Origin: Pseudorasbora parva
Taxonomy: Eukaryota; Chordata; Actinopteri; Cypriniformes; Gobionidae
Assembly: GCF_024679245.1 (NCBI RefSeq)
Contig: NC_090191.1
Location: 2,686,778-2,750,777 of the forward strand
DNA: 64,000 nt
Direction: 5' to 3'
The position numbers were made by a program, and so were the translations under genes. Of the stretch, positions 44,521 through 54,468 are shown piece by piece; positions within the stretch are counted from its first letter, which is position 1; each line of letters opens with the position of its first letter. A model generated the notes under the pieces. It was given only the letters and a program-made list of their open reading frames with translations. It was not told the DNA's origin and searched no databases.

Positions 44521-46099
44521 AATAAGTTTACAAAAAGCTTGTCTTCATGTTCTTAGGGCAAGGGGCAGGTTCGTTGGACCTATGGATGCTCACTGACGCA
44601 GCCCACCCGGCCATTTTAGGACATCCAGTGTAAAATTGCTCAGAGTGACTGCAGCTCTCGCCGAGGCATTACAGGGAGCCCCACAAAACTCCCTGTCAAT
44701 ATTGGGGCCCCTAGCCCCTTTGTAAAAAAAACTCCCACCCCCCATTTATTTGAATGGGCTTACCCTAGTGGTTTCATGTACACCACTTCGAAAGGGCCGA
44801 TCGACTAGGGGGCGCCATTTTTCTTATCGTCACGGGCCCCTGGAGTGGGCGGAAAAGTTTGGTGGCCCTATGACCTCGTTCAGGGGTCAAAAGGTCAAAA
44901 AAGCGGCCGCACGTCCATCAAAGCATTACGTGATTAAATAGAGCGTGGGACGGCCCCCCTACGGAGACCGAAGGTCTTGGGCCCTTGAAATTTGAGATTT
45001 CGACTCTCCAGGGGTCCCCGACTGACGGCCCCGAAGCGTGATGACTTAAGACCTTCTCAAAAAAAGTTGCTTTCTTGCCTCCAAAAATCACTTGAAAGCC
45101 TCTGTCTTTATAAGAGTGACAGAGGCCTGAGTGAGAGATTAGGTTTAAAGGCTGAATTTTTTTTGCCTGCGATCTACAGCCAGGCGCTCTCAGTATGTCG
45201 CCCGGGGGCCCCCAGGAGCCACTGTGCAAAATTTGGGTGGTCCTACGACCTCGGTCAGGGGTCAAAAGGTCAAAAAAGCTTATAATAAAGTTTATTAATT
45301 TCACTGAATATTTTTGCTGATTTTTTTTTAAGACCCTTCCCAAACTTTGAGGAATTTGGCTCTTTTATATGTTGTTACAAAGGGCCCCACAAACAAGCAT
45401 TTGACGTCCCTAGGTCTGGCGTCCCCTAGGGGCCGAGGTAGGACCTGTACACGGACCTGTTATTTGAAGGGTAAGTTCGACATGTAGGAAAATGGCTTTG
45501 AAAGGGCCGATTAACCAGGGGGTGCCATTGTTCTCCTCGTCGCGGCCCAATGGTGTGGGCGGAAAAGTTTGGTGGGTCTACCAACACGTTTGAGTGTCAA
45601 AAGGTCAAAAGGAGTGTATTTAGTGGCCTTCAAATAGTGGATCCATGGACACTGCATTTTTTTATGCAAACTATACACTGTTGTAGCATGAAACAGACAT
45701 GGATTGGTTCCACAGTACAGTAGAGGTGGTTTTATCAATACTATTGATCATATTTATGAAAAATACACTATTAGCATGTGTCCACAGGGCTTTTAGAAGG
45801 AGTCCACTGAATACATCAGAAGTGGGATGTTTTCTTGTCTTTTTTTACTAACACAAAAACATCCTATTTCTGATGTATTCAGTGGGCCCTTGATACTGGT
45901 TTTGTGGACATTCAGTTTTTATGCAAATGAAACACTATTGTGACATGAAACAGACATGGATTGGTTCCACTGAGTGTGTAGAGTACAGCAGAGGTGGTTT
46001 TATCAATACTATTGGTAATAATTATTAACAATACACTTAACATGTGTCCACAAGTCCATTACAAGGAGTCCAGTGAATACATCAGAAGTGGGATGTTTT

Positions 46100-46632
46100 C
46101 TTCAGCTGGGGCCTAGAGGTCATTCCAGCACTTTAGTGGGTAAGCGGACAAATAGTTTGTACGTGGGACCAGGGGCGGTGCCTGTGGGTAGGTTGGGGAT
46201 CAGCAGAGGGGTCAAGGGGTCATTTGGACACTATAATGGGTAAGTGGACAAGTAGGGGTTTTATGGAATGGGGGGCGGGGCCTGGGGGTGGGGCGGTGGT
46301 CAGCAGGGGGCTAGGGGTCATTCCGTCACTTTAGTGGGTAAGTGGACAAATAGTGGTTTTGTGGGCTGGGGGGCGGGGCCTGGGGGTGGGGCGGTGTTCA
46401 GCATCGGTCAGCTGGGGGCTAGGGGTCAATCTGTCACTTTAGTGGGTAAATGGACAAATAGTGTTTTTGTGGGATGGGGGGGCATGGCCTAGGGGTGGGA
46501 CGGTGGTCAGCATTGGTTAGCTGGGGGCTAGGGGTCATTCCGCCACTTTAGTGGGTAAGTGGACAGATAGTGGTTTTGTGGGATGGGGGGCGTGGCCTGG
46601 GGGTAGGTTGGGGATCAGCAGAGGGGTCAATT
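46100..46632 (+). repeat. G-rich minisatellite (array C)
   Basis: About five units of roughly 100-108 bp: ggtcattcc or ggtcaatctg starts at about 46118, 46217, 46316, 46424 and 46533. They share aagtggacaaatagtggttt with array A. The array ends at the telomere-like motif. Confidence 0.8.
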
Positions 46633-46663
46633 AACCCTAGGGTTAGGGTTAGGGGGTTAGGGT
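46632..46663 (+). repeat. short telomere-like TTAGGG repeat
   Basis: The sequence contains aaccctagggttagggttag, then ggggttagggtt. It has three to four TTAGGG units on one side and one inverted CCCTAA unit on the left, meeting head to head (ccctaggg). Confidence 0.75.
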
Positions 46664-46674
46664 TCATTAGGGTT

Positions 46675-46710
46675 GATTTCAAAGGCATACCTATTAATGC
46701 CTTTGAAATC
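46675..46710. repeat. perfect 14-bp hairpin
   Basis: The arms gatttcaaaggcat (46675-46688) and atgcctttgaaatc (46697-46710) are exact reverse complements with an 8-base loop. They lie just after the telomere-like motif. Confidence 0.85.
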
Positions 46711-46959
46711 CATTTGCATTGAATTTACAAAAACTGTTTGAATTGCCTTGAAAATCAGGGATTGTATCATGAGTTTCTGGGGGAAAAAATGTTTATGCAA
46801 ACATGTTTGAAATAGATGGCGTGATTACCTGGAAAATCAGTGACAGGGGCAGCTGCGAGCCGAGATCCTTTTCTTGGCACATCATCGGAATCATGATCCA
46901 TAAAATTCAGGAAATGTGAATTATGCCTGTGAAGTGAAACAGTCATATTACTTCTTAGG
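46711..46959. other. noncoding spacer
   Basis: No gene recognised. Confidence 0.35.
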
Positions 46960-47972
46960 TAGGGGTGTAAGAAAATATCGATACACGTGAATATCGCAAT
47001 ATTTTGTTTGGCGATACTGTATCGATTCTCAAAAACACTGTATCGATATTTATATATTTATTTATTTCCATCCAAGATTCGTGGCTTTGTGTTCGAATTA
47101 AACCACAGACTGTATACAACCCAACCGCTAGATGGCAGTGTGTTATCTCAGAACATAACTGACGTGGAGCTGGAGAAGCGCAAGCTGAATATGCGTGTGC
47201 GCATTAGCATTAGCAAACCTCACAAGACGATAGAATTATTCCGCGGGGTTTACAGAGCTGACGTGTGGACTTCTTTTGGCTTCAGCTACAAAGAAGCCAC
47301 TAGGAAATCAACAAGAGTCATTTTGTTTGCAAAAAAGGCAAAGTTCAAATCCAGTACTCGGGAAACATTGAATCGGAGAGCTCGCTTAACATCCAGAAGT
47401 CATCCGCGTTGCTGAGAAGCGTTTTGGTAGAATATATACAGCACATTTTCCTCACAGTGACAAAATAAACACATACCAAAACCATCTGTTCATAGCGATG
47501 TGGATATGGATGCACCAGCTCTGCAGTTCAGCCTACTTGAAATGGGACTTTATACAATAGACTGCGTTAAAGAAAACAGCTTTACAGTATTAAATACAAA
47601 ACAAACAGTCATTCAGTCATGGAATGAATGGACTATGCACTTTCTGTTGCTAAATAGCTTAGAAATTAAAAACTGCTATACTATGAATCTTTAAATCATG
47701 TAGAATAAAGAATCCTGCAGTCACTTTACTGTTTCCCTTTACTTAGATTGCACAAAATAGTGATTAGATATAAATGATACTGTATTAATTAATTAAAACA
47801 GTTACTTGTCATGTTTTATGCATATGGTTGTGTTCTTTATTCTTTTAAATTAATCTCTTTTTTTAATTATTCATTGTTGTTTTTTTCCTTACAATATCGC
47901 AATATATCGTATCGTAACCCATGTATCGTGATATGTATCGTATCGCAAGATTATCGGCAATTCACAGCCCTA
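46960..47972. mobile_element. hAT-like non-autonomous transposon
   Basis: The left end TAGGGGTGTAAGAAAATATC and inverted right end TAGGGCTGTGAATTGCCG carry subterminal arrays of cgatac/atatcg motifs (46976-47060 and 47895-47955). Flanking 8-mers TTCTTAGG (46952) and TTAATAGG (47973) match at six of eight, consistent with a drifted hAT duplication. The internal frame at 46987-47415 does not resemble transposase. Confidence 0.6.
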
Positions 47973-48030
47973 TTAATAGGACAACGCTGATAATGTAATG
48001 GTAATTATCATTAAGTTAACTTTTTTTTCT

Positions 48031-48149
48031 TTTACCCAATTGGTAGATAATTTAGCTTGTTTTAAGCAAAAACTCACTTGATTTTGAATTTATTTTCCAG
48101 AAAACAAGAAAAAATATCTTACTTATCTAGTAAAAGCATCTTGATTTAA

Positions 48150-48247
<98 letters not shown>

Positions 48248-48300
48248 TAGAAACAAGACAAAAATACTAAATAAGAAAAGCATATTTTTTTGCAGTGTAA
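48031..48300 (-). mobile_element. MITE-type repeat with AT microsatellite, minus copy
   Basis: Its reverse complement (tacactgcaaaaa..., gtctagtttcta-type text, cttaaatcaagatgctttta, ctagataagtaag) matches the repeat interrupted by the Gmr1-type element. That makes an inverted pair around 48300-48500. An (AT)n of about 92 bp (48152-48244) occupies its middle. Confidence 0.55.
48152..48244. repeat. (AT)n microsatellite
   Basis: About 92 bp of uninterrupted AT dinucleotides. Confidence 0.95.
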
Positions 48301-48497
48301 CCTTCACTGTGTAAATTAAATAAAGGTGAACCCTTTTTAAAGTTATTCAGCAGGGAGTGATTTCTTTGTCTTTTTTTTTTTACAGCAGCCGGAATATTAG
48401 GCAGCTTTCACTTTAAGAGCTGCACAGATCCAATATAATGATACACGTGTTCTTTCTGTCTATGTTAAGCCATAACTAACTACTGACTGTTTACTAC
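48301..48497. other. noncoding spacer
   Basis: Noncoding DNA between the inverted MITE copies. Confidence 0.35.
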
Positions 48498-48582
48498 ACT
48501 GCAAAAGATGCTCTTCTTACTTAGTAATTTTGTCTTGTTTCTAGTCTAAATATCTAACAATTCTTAAATCAAGATGGATTTA
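48498..48582 (+). repeat. MITE left part, split by the Gmr1-type insertion
   Basis: cactgcaaaagatgctcttc to aatcaagatggattta; the rest resumes at 54853 (atttactagataagtaaaac). The last five bases, ATTTA (48578-48582), are the left target duplication. Confidence 0.65.
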
Positions 48583-48966
48583 TGTTACGTCCCTCAGCTC
48601 TGGTGTTTGTTGCTACACGTGTTTGAGTGAGTTCATGCAGTGTGTGTCTCTTGATTGCAGATGAGCCACACCTGAGCGGAGCCTGTAGTAGCGCTATAAA
48701 AGATTTCCTGGAGCATTTCAGGGGGCGCACACAGATCCTTGAGAGTCTGCACAACCGTGATCACCTGCTGGCTTTGGTTGCCGTTCAGCCGTCCACCCAG
48801 CATAAAACGTTCCGTACTGATTGTTGTTTTTCTTTGTTTGTTTTTTTGTTAAACTACCTTTAAGGACCATTTTGTTAAATAAAATACCCCTACATTATTT
48901 TTGACACGAGCTGGTTTGTGTGCGTCTCTCCTTCATGTTAAGGGTGGTGTCCGACCGCCCGTAACA
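48583..48966 (+). repeat. 5' LTR
   Basis: Begins TGTTACG and ends CGTAACA. It contains a TATA box (TATAAAA, 48695-48701) and a poly(A) signal (AATAAA, 48878-48883), so it supplies promoter and 3'-end processing. It differs from the 3' LTR only at 48760 (A versus C at 54646) and 48933 (T versus G at 54819). Confidence 0.95.
48695..48701 (+). promoter_or_regulatory. LTR TATA box
   Basis: TATAAAA within gcgctataaaag, 112 bp into the LTR; the same box is at 54581-54587 in the 3' LTR. Transcription probably starts about 25-30 bp downstream, defining the U3/R border. Confidence 0.7.
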
Positions 48967-48969
48967 TAT

Positions 48970-48987
48970 CGGGGGCTCGTCCGGGAT
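48970..48987 (+). promoter_or_regulatory. primer-binding site, tRNA-Pro type
   Basis: GGGGGCTCGTCCGGGAT starts four bases after the LTR. It is complementary to the 3' end of tRNA-Pro in 17 of 18 positions; only the base pairing with the terminal A differs (C at 48970 where T is expected). The same site is used by murine leukaemia-type retroviruses. Confidence 0.8.
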
Positions 48988-49610
48988 ATAGTTGATATAA
49001 TCGGACTTTAGTGTTAAATTGCGGAACTTCTGAAAGCTGCAACATTTTGGGTGAGTATTCTGGTGGGGAATTATGTTTGTCTGTTCATTTGTTTAGTCGA
49101 GGTTTATTTTATTTTTGGTGGATATCTCAGGAGGGGGCACTCGGATGTCTCGAGCTGAGTAAGCCACTGAAGATACGAAGGTATTTAGGATTTTTTTTTT
49201 GGTTTTGTGTGTAGGTAGTAAGAGTAGTGGGACAACATTTTGCCTATCAGAATACCTTTTGTTTAGTTGTATAGCCTGTGATATACTGTGGCATATTGCC
49301 TAATTTAGTGAGCGCCCGTCTTCGGATTATACGACGGTATTGAATACAATTTGTGGGTGGACAGTAAAGTTTGTGGTCGTTTGTAGCCTATATTGTGCTT
49401 TTTGTTTGACCACTTTAGATATTCGCTACCTTGTACTGTAGCTTTGTAGCAGTTAAACTGCTTTGGTAAGTGTTCTCTTATTTTATATATATATATATAT
49501 CTATATATAATTTTTTTTTCTCCTTGACTTTGGTGCGCTCTTAAGCGTCCTTTTGCGTTTTTTTTGATACTTTAATTCGGTGCGCGTTTTAACCATTGTT
49601 TTGTGTTAAA
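48988..49610 (+). other. 5' leader of the Gmr1-type element
   Basis: About 620 bp of untranslated leader between primer site and gag-pol ATG, with a short AT run at about 49485-49510. It presumably holds the packaging signal, but none can be identified by eye. Confidence 0.6.
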
Positions 49611-52600
49611 ATGGCAACGGAGGAAGCTTTTATTAAAGAACCCTCTAATGAGTTACTTTTTAAATTGTCGAAAGAGCAGTTGCTGAATTTGGCAGTAACA
49701 TATAAAGTTGAGCTCACTTCTGCTGAAAAGCGCACCAAAGACACAATTAAAGCCGTCTTACAAGCTGCTTTGGTTAGTCAGGGCATTTTGCCTATTGAGA
49801 AACAATCTCCCGTGTCTACAGAGGCATTAGAGCTGCAGATTCGATTGAGAGAGTTAAATATCAAAGAGAAGCAAATTGAGTTAGAGCGGGAGCGTATGCA
49901 AGCACATGCCCGTGAGACTGAACTTGAAAACCGACTGGCTTTAAGGAAGTTAGAAATCGAGGCCCAGAGGGAAGGCGTTGTTCCTTCTGACCCTAATTCC
50001 TTTGACGTCACTCGCCACATTCGACTTGTGCCACCTTTTGTGGAAAGAGAGGTGGAAAAATATTTTCCACACTTTGAGCGTGTCGCAACCAATTTAAATT
50101 GGCCAAAAACTGCATGGGCATTCCTCCTGCAATGCGTTTTAGTGGGAAGAGCGCAGGAGGTTTACTCGTCGCTAACAGTAGAGCAGAGCGGTGACTACGA
50201 TGTGGTGAAAGCGTCAGTTCTGAGATGCTATCAGCTGATCCCTGAAGCATATCGACAGAAGTTTAGGAACTTAAAGAAAACTGAGCGGCAAACTTTTGTT
50301 GAATTCGGTCGAGATAAAGCTGCTCTATTTGATCGCTGGTGTTCATCACAGCAGGTTGATAGTCAGGAGAAATTGCGTGAGCTAATTCTCTTAGAGGAAT
50401 TTAAGAACTGTCTTCCGACCGCTGTGGCAACCTATTTAGCTGAGCAGAGGGCCGAATCTATTTCTGAAGCTGCTATACTTGCGGACGAATATGTTTTAAC
50501 GCATAACATTGCCAAAGAACGTTTTCGCTTAAGAGTTAATCCCTCCACGACCTCTGATGTAGACGTGAAAAAGAATGCAGTAAAACAAGAAGACAGACAC
50601 TGTTTTTATTGTAAAAAACCTGGGCATGTTGTGGCAGACTGCTTAATATTGAAGAAAAAACAGTCCTCGAAACCAATGGGTCTTGTTAGTTCTTCGACGA
50701 AAATGTCGCCTGTCCTTCATGCAGAGATAAAGTCAGAGAAAACCGAGTCCATGTACGAGCCCTTTCTGACGAATGGGACCGTATCTGTGCTTGGTGAAGA
50801 TGCCGTGGCTGTGCGCATCTTGCGCGATACGGGCGCTGCACAGTCTTTCCTCCTCCGTGGCTTGTTGCCCTTGTCTGAAAAGACTGCAACCGGTAGCAGT
50901 GTCCTTGTTCGAGGAATCGAGATGGGTTTTCTCGATGTTCCCTTACATAAGGTACATCTTGAGTCAGACTTAGTGTCTGGTAATGTAGTTGTTGGCGTTC
51001 AAGACTCTTTACCAATCCCTGGTGTGACGTTTCTCCTTGGTAATGACCTAGCCGGTGGAAATGTGTGGAGCCGTGGCGACGTTCCACCTGAGGTTGTTTC
51101 TGTGCCGCTCACCCAAGAGTGCCCTGATGAGTGCGCACAAAAATTCCCTGAGGTATTTCCTACTAGTGTTGTCACTAGGTCGCAGACTCAGAGGTTGAGG
51201 GATGCAGTCCCTCCCAATAACGTGGACCTGAGCGACAGTTTCATTGCTCATCCTACAGAATGTGAGAGGCTCTTTGAACCTCCTTTCACTCAATGCCACA
51301 GTAGTCCTAGGCCTGTAGTGAATGAGGAAAAAGAAAAACACTTAGATATCTCATTGTCATTAGAGAAACTTATTGCTGCTCAACAAAAAGACCCCACTCT
51401 TGTTTCATGTTTTAATGCAGTTCAATCTGTTTCAGACCGTGCAAGCGAGAGTCCGACCTACTTCATCAGAGATGGCCTACTTATACGAAGGTGGAGACCT
51501 CAGAGAAGTAATGAGTGGAATGACATTGACCAAATTGTTTTGCCATCTGAAAGCAGACGAGTCATTTTGAGTGTTGCACATGATGGCGTTTCTGGTCATT
51601 TAGGTGTGACTAAAACATTCAACCGTATTCTCCGTCACTTTTTCTGGCCTGGGCTGAAGCGTGATGTGCGCTGGTTTTGTAAAACGTGCCATGTCTGCCA
51701 GGTTAGTGGGAAACCAAACCAGACAATTCCATCTGCACCTTTGTACCCCATACCTGCCATGGGTGAGCCTTTTGAAAAAGTAATCATTGACTGCGTTGGT
51801 CCTCTTCCACGGTCCAAAAGTGGCTATCAGTATCTGTTAACCATTATGTGTACTGCTACTCGCTTCCCAGAGGCGGTGCCTCTGAGGAAGATCACTGCTA
51901 AAATTGTGTGCAGGGCTTTGTTAAAGTTCTTTTCTTTTGTTGGGTTACCAAGAATTGTTCAAAGTGACCAAGGAACAAACTTTACGTCGCGGGTCTTTTC
52001 TCAAGTCCTTAAGTCGCTACAAGTTAAGCACCGCATTTCAAGTGCATTTCATCCGGAAAGTCAAGGCGCTCTTGAACGTTACCATCAGACGCTAAAATCT
52101 ATGCTGCGTGCATATTGTTTGGAGGTGGGTGCAGACTGGGAAGATGCGATTCCTTGGATGCTTATGGCCTCTAGAGAAGTCGTGCAAGAGTCAATCGGTT
52201 TCAGCCCTGCAGAGCTAGTGTTTGCCCACAACGTTCGTACGCCATTGAGCGTTATTAAAGATCAGTGGCTGAGCAAACCTACTTCTCGTAGCGCATTACA
52301 GTTTATATGTCACGTTCGTAGCAGACTTGACAGAGCGCGTGAACTTGCAATTGAACTCGCGATGAAAACGTGGTATGATCGTAAAGCTAAAGCCCGTTCG
52401 TTTAAACCAGGAGACCAAGTATTGGTTCTCTTTCCTGTGCCCGGCTCGGTATTCCAGGCACGATTCAGAGGGCCATATACTGTGGAAAAGAAAATATCTG
52501 ATCTGGATTATGTAATTTTAACCCCAGATAAGCGTCGGCATTCTCGTGTCTGTCATGTAAACATGCTCAAGCCATATCATAAGCGTGAATGTGTTCAAAA

Positions 52601-54143
52601 TGACTTGAGTAATCTTAACTTACCCAGTCCTGTTGAGTCGCCCGTGTTGCTCTCTTCACTGGTAGAGGATGATGACGCTGTGACTCCTCCGTCGCGGTGC
52701 GTGATTGAAGGTCGACTCAATAACTCTGCTATGCTATCGGTCATTGCAAAACATTTGCCTCATTTATCTTCCGCTCAAACAGCTGACATATTGTCTGTGA
52801 TAGATGACTTCCCTGAGTTATTCGGCGACGTTCCAACCGTAACTACAGTCCTGGAACATGATATAGATGTGGGTGATAAGGGACCGATTAAACAGCACCC
52901 ATATAGGGTAAATCCAGAGAAACGCGCTATCCTGCAACGGGAGGTTGAGTACATGTTAGAGAATAATATTGCTGAGCCTAGCTTTAGCCCTTGGAGCTCC
53001 CCGTGCCTGTTAGTTGGCAAACCTGATGGCACTCACAGGTTTTGTACGGACTACAGGCGTGTTAATGCCATCACTCTGCCAGACTGTTATCCGTTACCGC
53101 GGATGGATGACTGTGTGGACCGTGTTGGCTCTGCCACATTTGTAACTAAGGTCGACCTCCTAAAGGGTTACTGGCAAGTGCCCCTTACACCTAGGGCTAA
53201 ACAGATATCAGCTTTTGTGACCCCAGATGCATTTATGAATTATAAAGTTCTGGCTTTCGGAATGCGAAACGCTCCAGCCTCGTTCCAGCGTTTAGTGAAC
53301 ATTGTTTTAACTGGAATGTCAAACTGCGAGGCGTATTTGGATGACATAGTCCTATATAGTACACACTGGTCCGAACACATCACACAACTTCGAGAGCTTT
53401 TTCGTAGGCTGTCTAATGCCAATCTCACAATTAACCTTGCAAAATGTGAGTTTGGAAAAGCAACTGTCACTTACTTGGGGCGAATAGTTGGCAGAGGACA
53501 TGTTTTGCCAGTAATGGCTAAAGTAGCCGCTATTCAAGAGTTTCCAGTGCCTTGTGATCGCCGTGCGTTACGCCGATTCTTAGGAATGGTAGGCTACTAT
53601 CGGAGTTTTTGTAAGAACTTTTCGACTGTGGTTTGTCCCCTCACTAATCTTCTGAGCCCCAAAACTAAATTTGACTGGACTGAGTCCTGTAGTAGAGCGT
53701 TTGAAAATGTCAAAGCACTCTTGTTGACTGCTCCCGTGCTCGCTGCGCCGGACTTCAACAAACCGTTTCAGCTTGCTGTAGACGCCAGCAATGTAGGGGC
53801 CGGTGCTGTACTTTTACAATCGGGTGCAGACAACATAAACCATCCAGTGAGTTTCTTCTCCAGGAAGTTTAATTCTGCCCAGAGAAATTACTCCACTATT
53901 GAACAAGAGACTTTGGCCTTAGTCCTAGCCATTCAGCACTTTGAAGTGTATTTAGGCTCTACAGTACATCCAGTTAAGGTCTATACTGATCATGACCCAC
54001 TCAAATTCCTCAGTCGCATGTACAATTCAAATCGTAGGTTAATGCGTTGGAGTCTATTGCTTCAACCGTTTAACCTCCAGATTGTGCATGTCCGGGGGAT
54101 AGACAATGTTATTGCCGACGCGTTGTCTAGGGTGGATGCTTAA
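49611..54143 (+). CDS. gag-pol polyprotein (protease, integrase, reverse transcriptase, RNase H)
   Basis: 1510 codons with no stop or frameshift. The first ATG is 49611 (M-A-T-E-E-A-F); the frame is open slightly upstream but without ATG. Gag has a charged coiled-coil-like segment (about residues 75-120), a capsid-like region and one CCHC knuckle (CFYCKKPGHVVADC, 331-344). The protease active site is DTGA (Asp 406). The integrase has an HHCC finger (His 657, His 663, Cys 690, Cys 693), catalytic Asp 727, Asp 786 and Glu 822 (the DDE spacing with 35 residues), then a GPY/F module (FRGPYTV). Reverse transcriptase follows, with motif A VDLLKGYWQV (Asp 1182) and YLDD (Asp 1244/1245). RNase H starts at VDASN (Asp 1391) and ends near ADALSR. 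Gag and pol share one frame, so no programmed frameshift is needed. Confidence 0.95.
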   Translation: MATEEAFIKEPSNELLFKLSKEQLLNLAVTYKVELTSAEKRTKDTIKAVLQAALVSQGILPIEKQSPVSTEALELQIRLRELNIKEKQIELERERMQAHARETELENRLALRKLEIEAQREGVVPSDPNSFDVTRHIRLVPPFVEREVEKYFPHFERVATNLNWPKTAWAFLLQCVLVGRAQEVYSSLTVEQSGDYDVVKASVLRCYQLIPEAYRQKFRNLKKTERQTFVEFGRDKAALFDRWCSSQQVDSQEKLRELILLEEFKNCLPTAVATYLAEQRAESISEAAILADEYVLTHNIAKERFRLRVNPSTTSDVDVKKNAVKQEDRHCFYCKKPGHVVADCLILKKKQSSKPMGLVSSSTKMSPVLHAEIKSEKTESMYEPFLTNGTVSVLGEDAVAVRILRDTGAAQSFLLRGLLPLSEKTATGSSVLVRGIEMGFLDVPLHKVHLESDLVSGNVVVGVQDSLPIPGVTFLLGNDLAGGNVWSRGDVPPEVVSVPLTQECPDECAQKFPEVFPTSVVTRSQTQRLRDAVPPNNVDLSDSFIAHPTECERLFEPPFTQCHSSPRPVVNEEKEKHLDISLSLEKLIAAQQKDPTLVSCFNAVQSVSDRASESPTYFIRDGLLIRRWRPQRSNEWNDIDQIVLPSESRRVILSVAHDGVSGHLGVTKTFNRILRHFFWPGLKRDVRWFCKTCHVCQVSGKPNQTIPSAPLYPIPAMGEPFEKVIIDCVGPLPRSKSGYQYLLTIMCTATRFPEAVPLRKITAKIVCRALLKFFSFVGLPRIVQSDQGTNFTSRVFSQVLKSLQVKHRISSAFHPESQGALERYHQTLKSMLRAYCLEVGADWEDAIPWMLMASREVVQESIGFSPAELVFAHNVRTPLSVIKDQWLSKPTSRSALQFICHVRSRLDRARELAIELAMKTWYDRKAKARSFKPGDQVLVLFPVPGSVFQARFRGPYTVEKKISDLDYVILTPDKRRHSRVCHVNMLKPYHKRECVQNDLSNLNLPSPVESPVLLSSLVEDDDAVTPPSRCVIEGRLNNSAMLSVIAKHLPHLSSAQTADILSVIDDFPELFGDVPTVTTVLEHDIDVGDKGPIKQHPYRVNPEKRAILQREVEYMLENNIAEPSFSPWSSPCLLVGKPDGTHRFCTDYRRVNAITLPDCYPLPRMDDCVDRVGSATFVTKVDLLKGYWQVPLTPRAKQISAFVTPDAFMNYKVLAFGMRNAPASFQRLVNIVLTGMSNCEAYLDDIVLYSTHWSEHITQLRELFRRLSNANLTINLAKCEFGKATVTYLGRIVGRGHVLPVMAKVAAIQEFPVPCDRRALRRFLGMVGYYRSFCKNFSTVVCPLTNLLSPKTKFDWTESCSRAFENVKALLLTAPVLAAPDFNKPFQLAVDASNVGAGAVLLQSGADNINHPVSFFSRKFNSAQRNYSTIEQETLALVLAIQHFEVYLGSTVHPVKVYTDHDPLKFLSRMYNSNRRLMRWSLLLQPFNLQIVHVRGIDNVIADALSRVDA

Positions 54144-54458
54144 TGTTAAGATGTAGATAGAGTTTTGCTGTTTGTAAAAATAAAAATTAAAAAGTTTTGT
54201 AAAGCTTTGCATTTGCCCTTTGTAATTGGAAAGTCCTAAAATGTTCTGGCCTGTGTGGCCTAAAACTAGCTTGTAATTAATTTAAAAAAAATAAATAGAT
54301 AGTTTGGCGTAATTATAGTTATCTTCATAAGCAGGTACTTCTACCATCGGTGGTAATGTTTTTTTTGTATTTGGAACTCTATTGTCTGGGTTGGTTCAAA
54401 CAGTGAGCTGAACACAGAAAAAAAGAGTTTACAATGTATGGCGACAGGTCACCATTTT
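54144..54458 (+). other. 3' untranslated region of the element
   Basis: About 315 bp with no coding potential between the gag-pol stop and the polypurine tract; no envelope-like frame. Confidence 0.7.
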
Positions 54459-54468
54459 GGGGTGAGGG
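54459..54468 (+). promoter_or_regulatory. polypurine tract
   Basis: GGGGTGAGGG sits directly against the 3' LTR (TGTTACG at 54469), the expected plus-strand primer site. It has one interrupting T. Confidence 0.7.

Larger units (their letters stand above)
42760..46640. repeat. large composite noncoding repeat
   Basis: About 3.9 kb without a recognisable protein. It starts with the fish repeat text around aggggcgaaggcacctattg and a CTT-rich run (42825-42862), followed by sequence with several gcgccacc motifs (42974, 43388, 43440). Then come the inverted minisatellite (43980-44520), a module of about 110 bp seen at 44786 and 45500 (gaaagggccgat...gggcggaaaagtttggtgg), and a phrase ggggtcaaaaggtcaaaa seen three times. 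The 29-kb leader block (45640-46100) and a second minisatellite (46100-46640) finish it. Frames inside are short and unconvincing. Confidence 0.6.

Noticed and set aside
44918..45343. 141-codon minus-strand frame in the composite repeat
   Set aside because: No recognisable domain, Pro/Gly-rich with basic ends, and it spans repeated noncoding modules.
46987..47415. 142-codon + frame in the 47-kb hAT-like element as a transposase
   Set aside because: It lacks BED, catalytic and dimerisation motifs and begins in the subterminal cgatac repeats.
49596..49610. gag-pol start at 49596
   Set aside because: That codon is TTG; the first ATG in frame is 49611 and gives a gag-like N-terminus.
54144..54458. 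possible envelope gene after gag-pol
   Set aside because: Only about 315 bp without an open frame lie between the stop codon and the polypurine tract.
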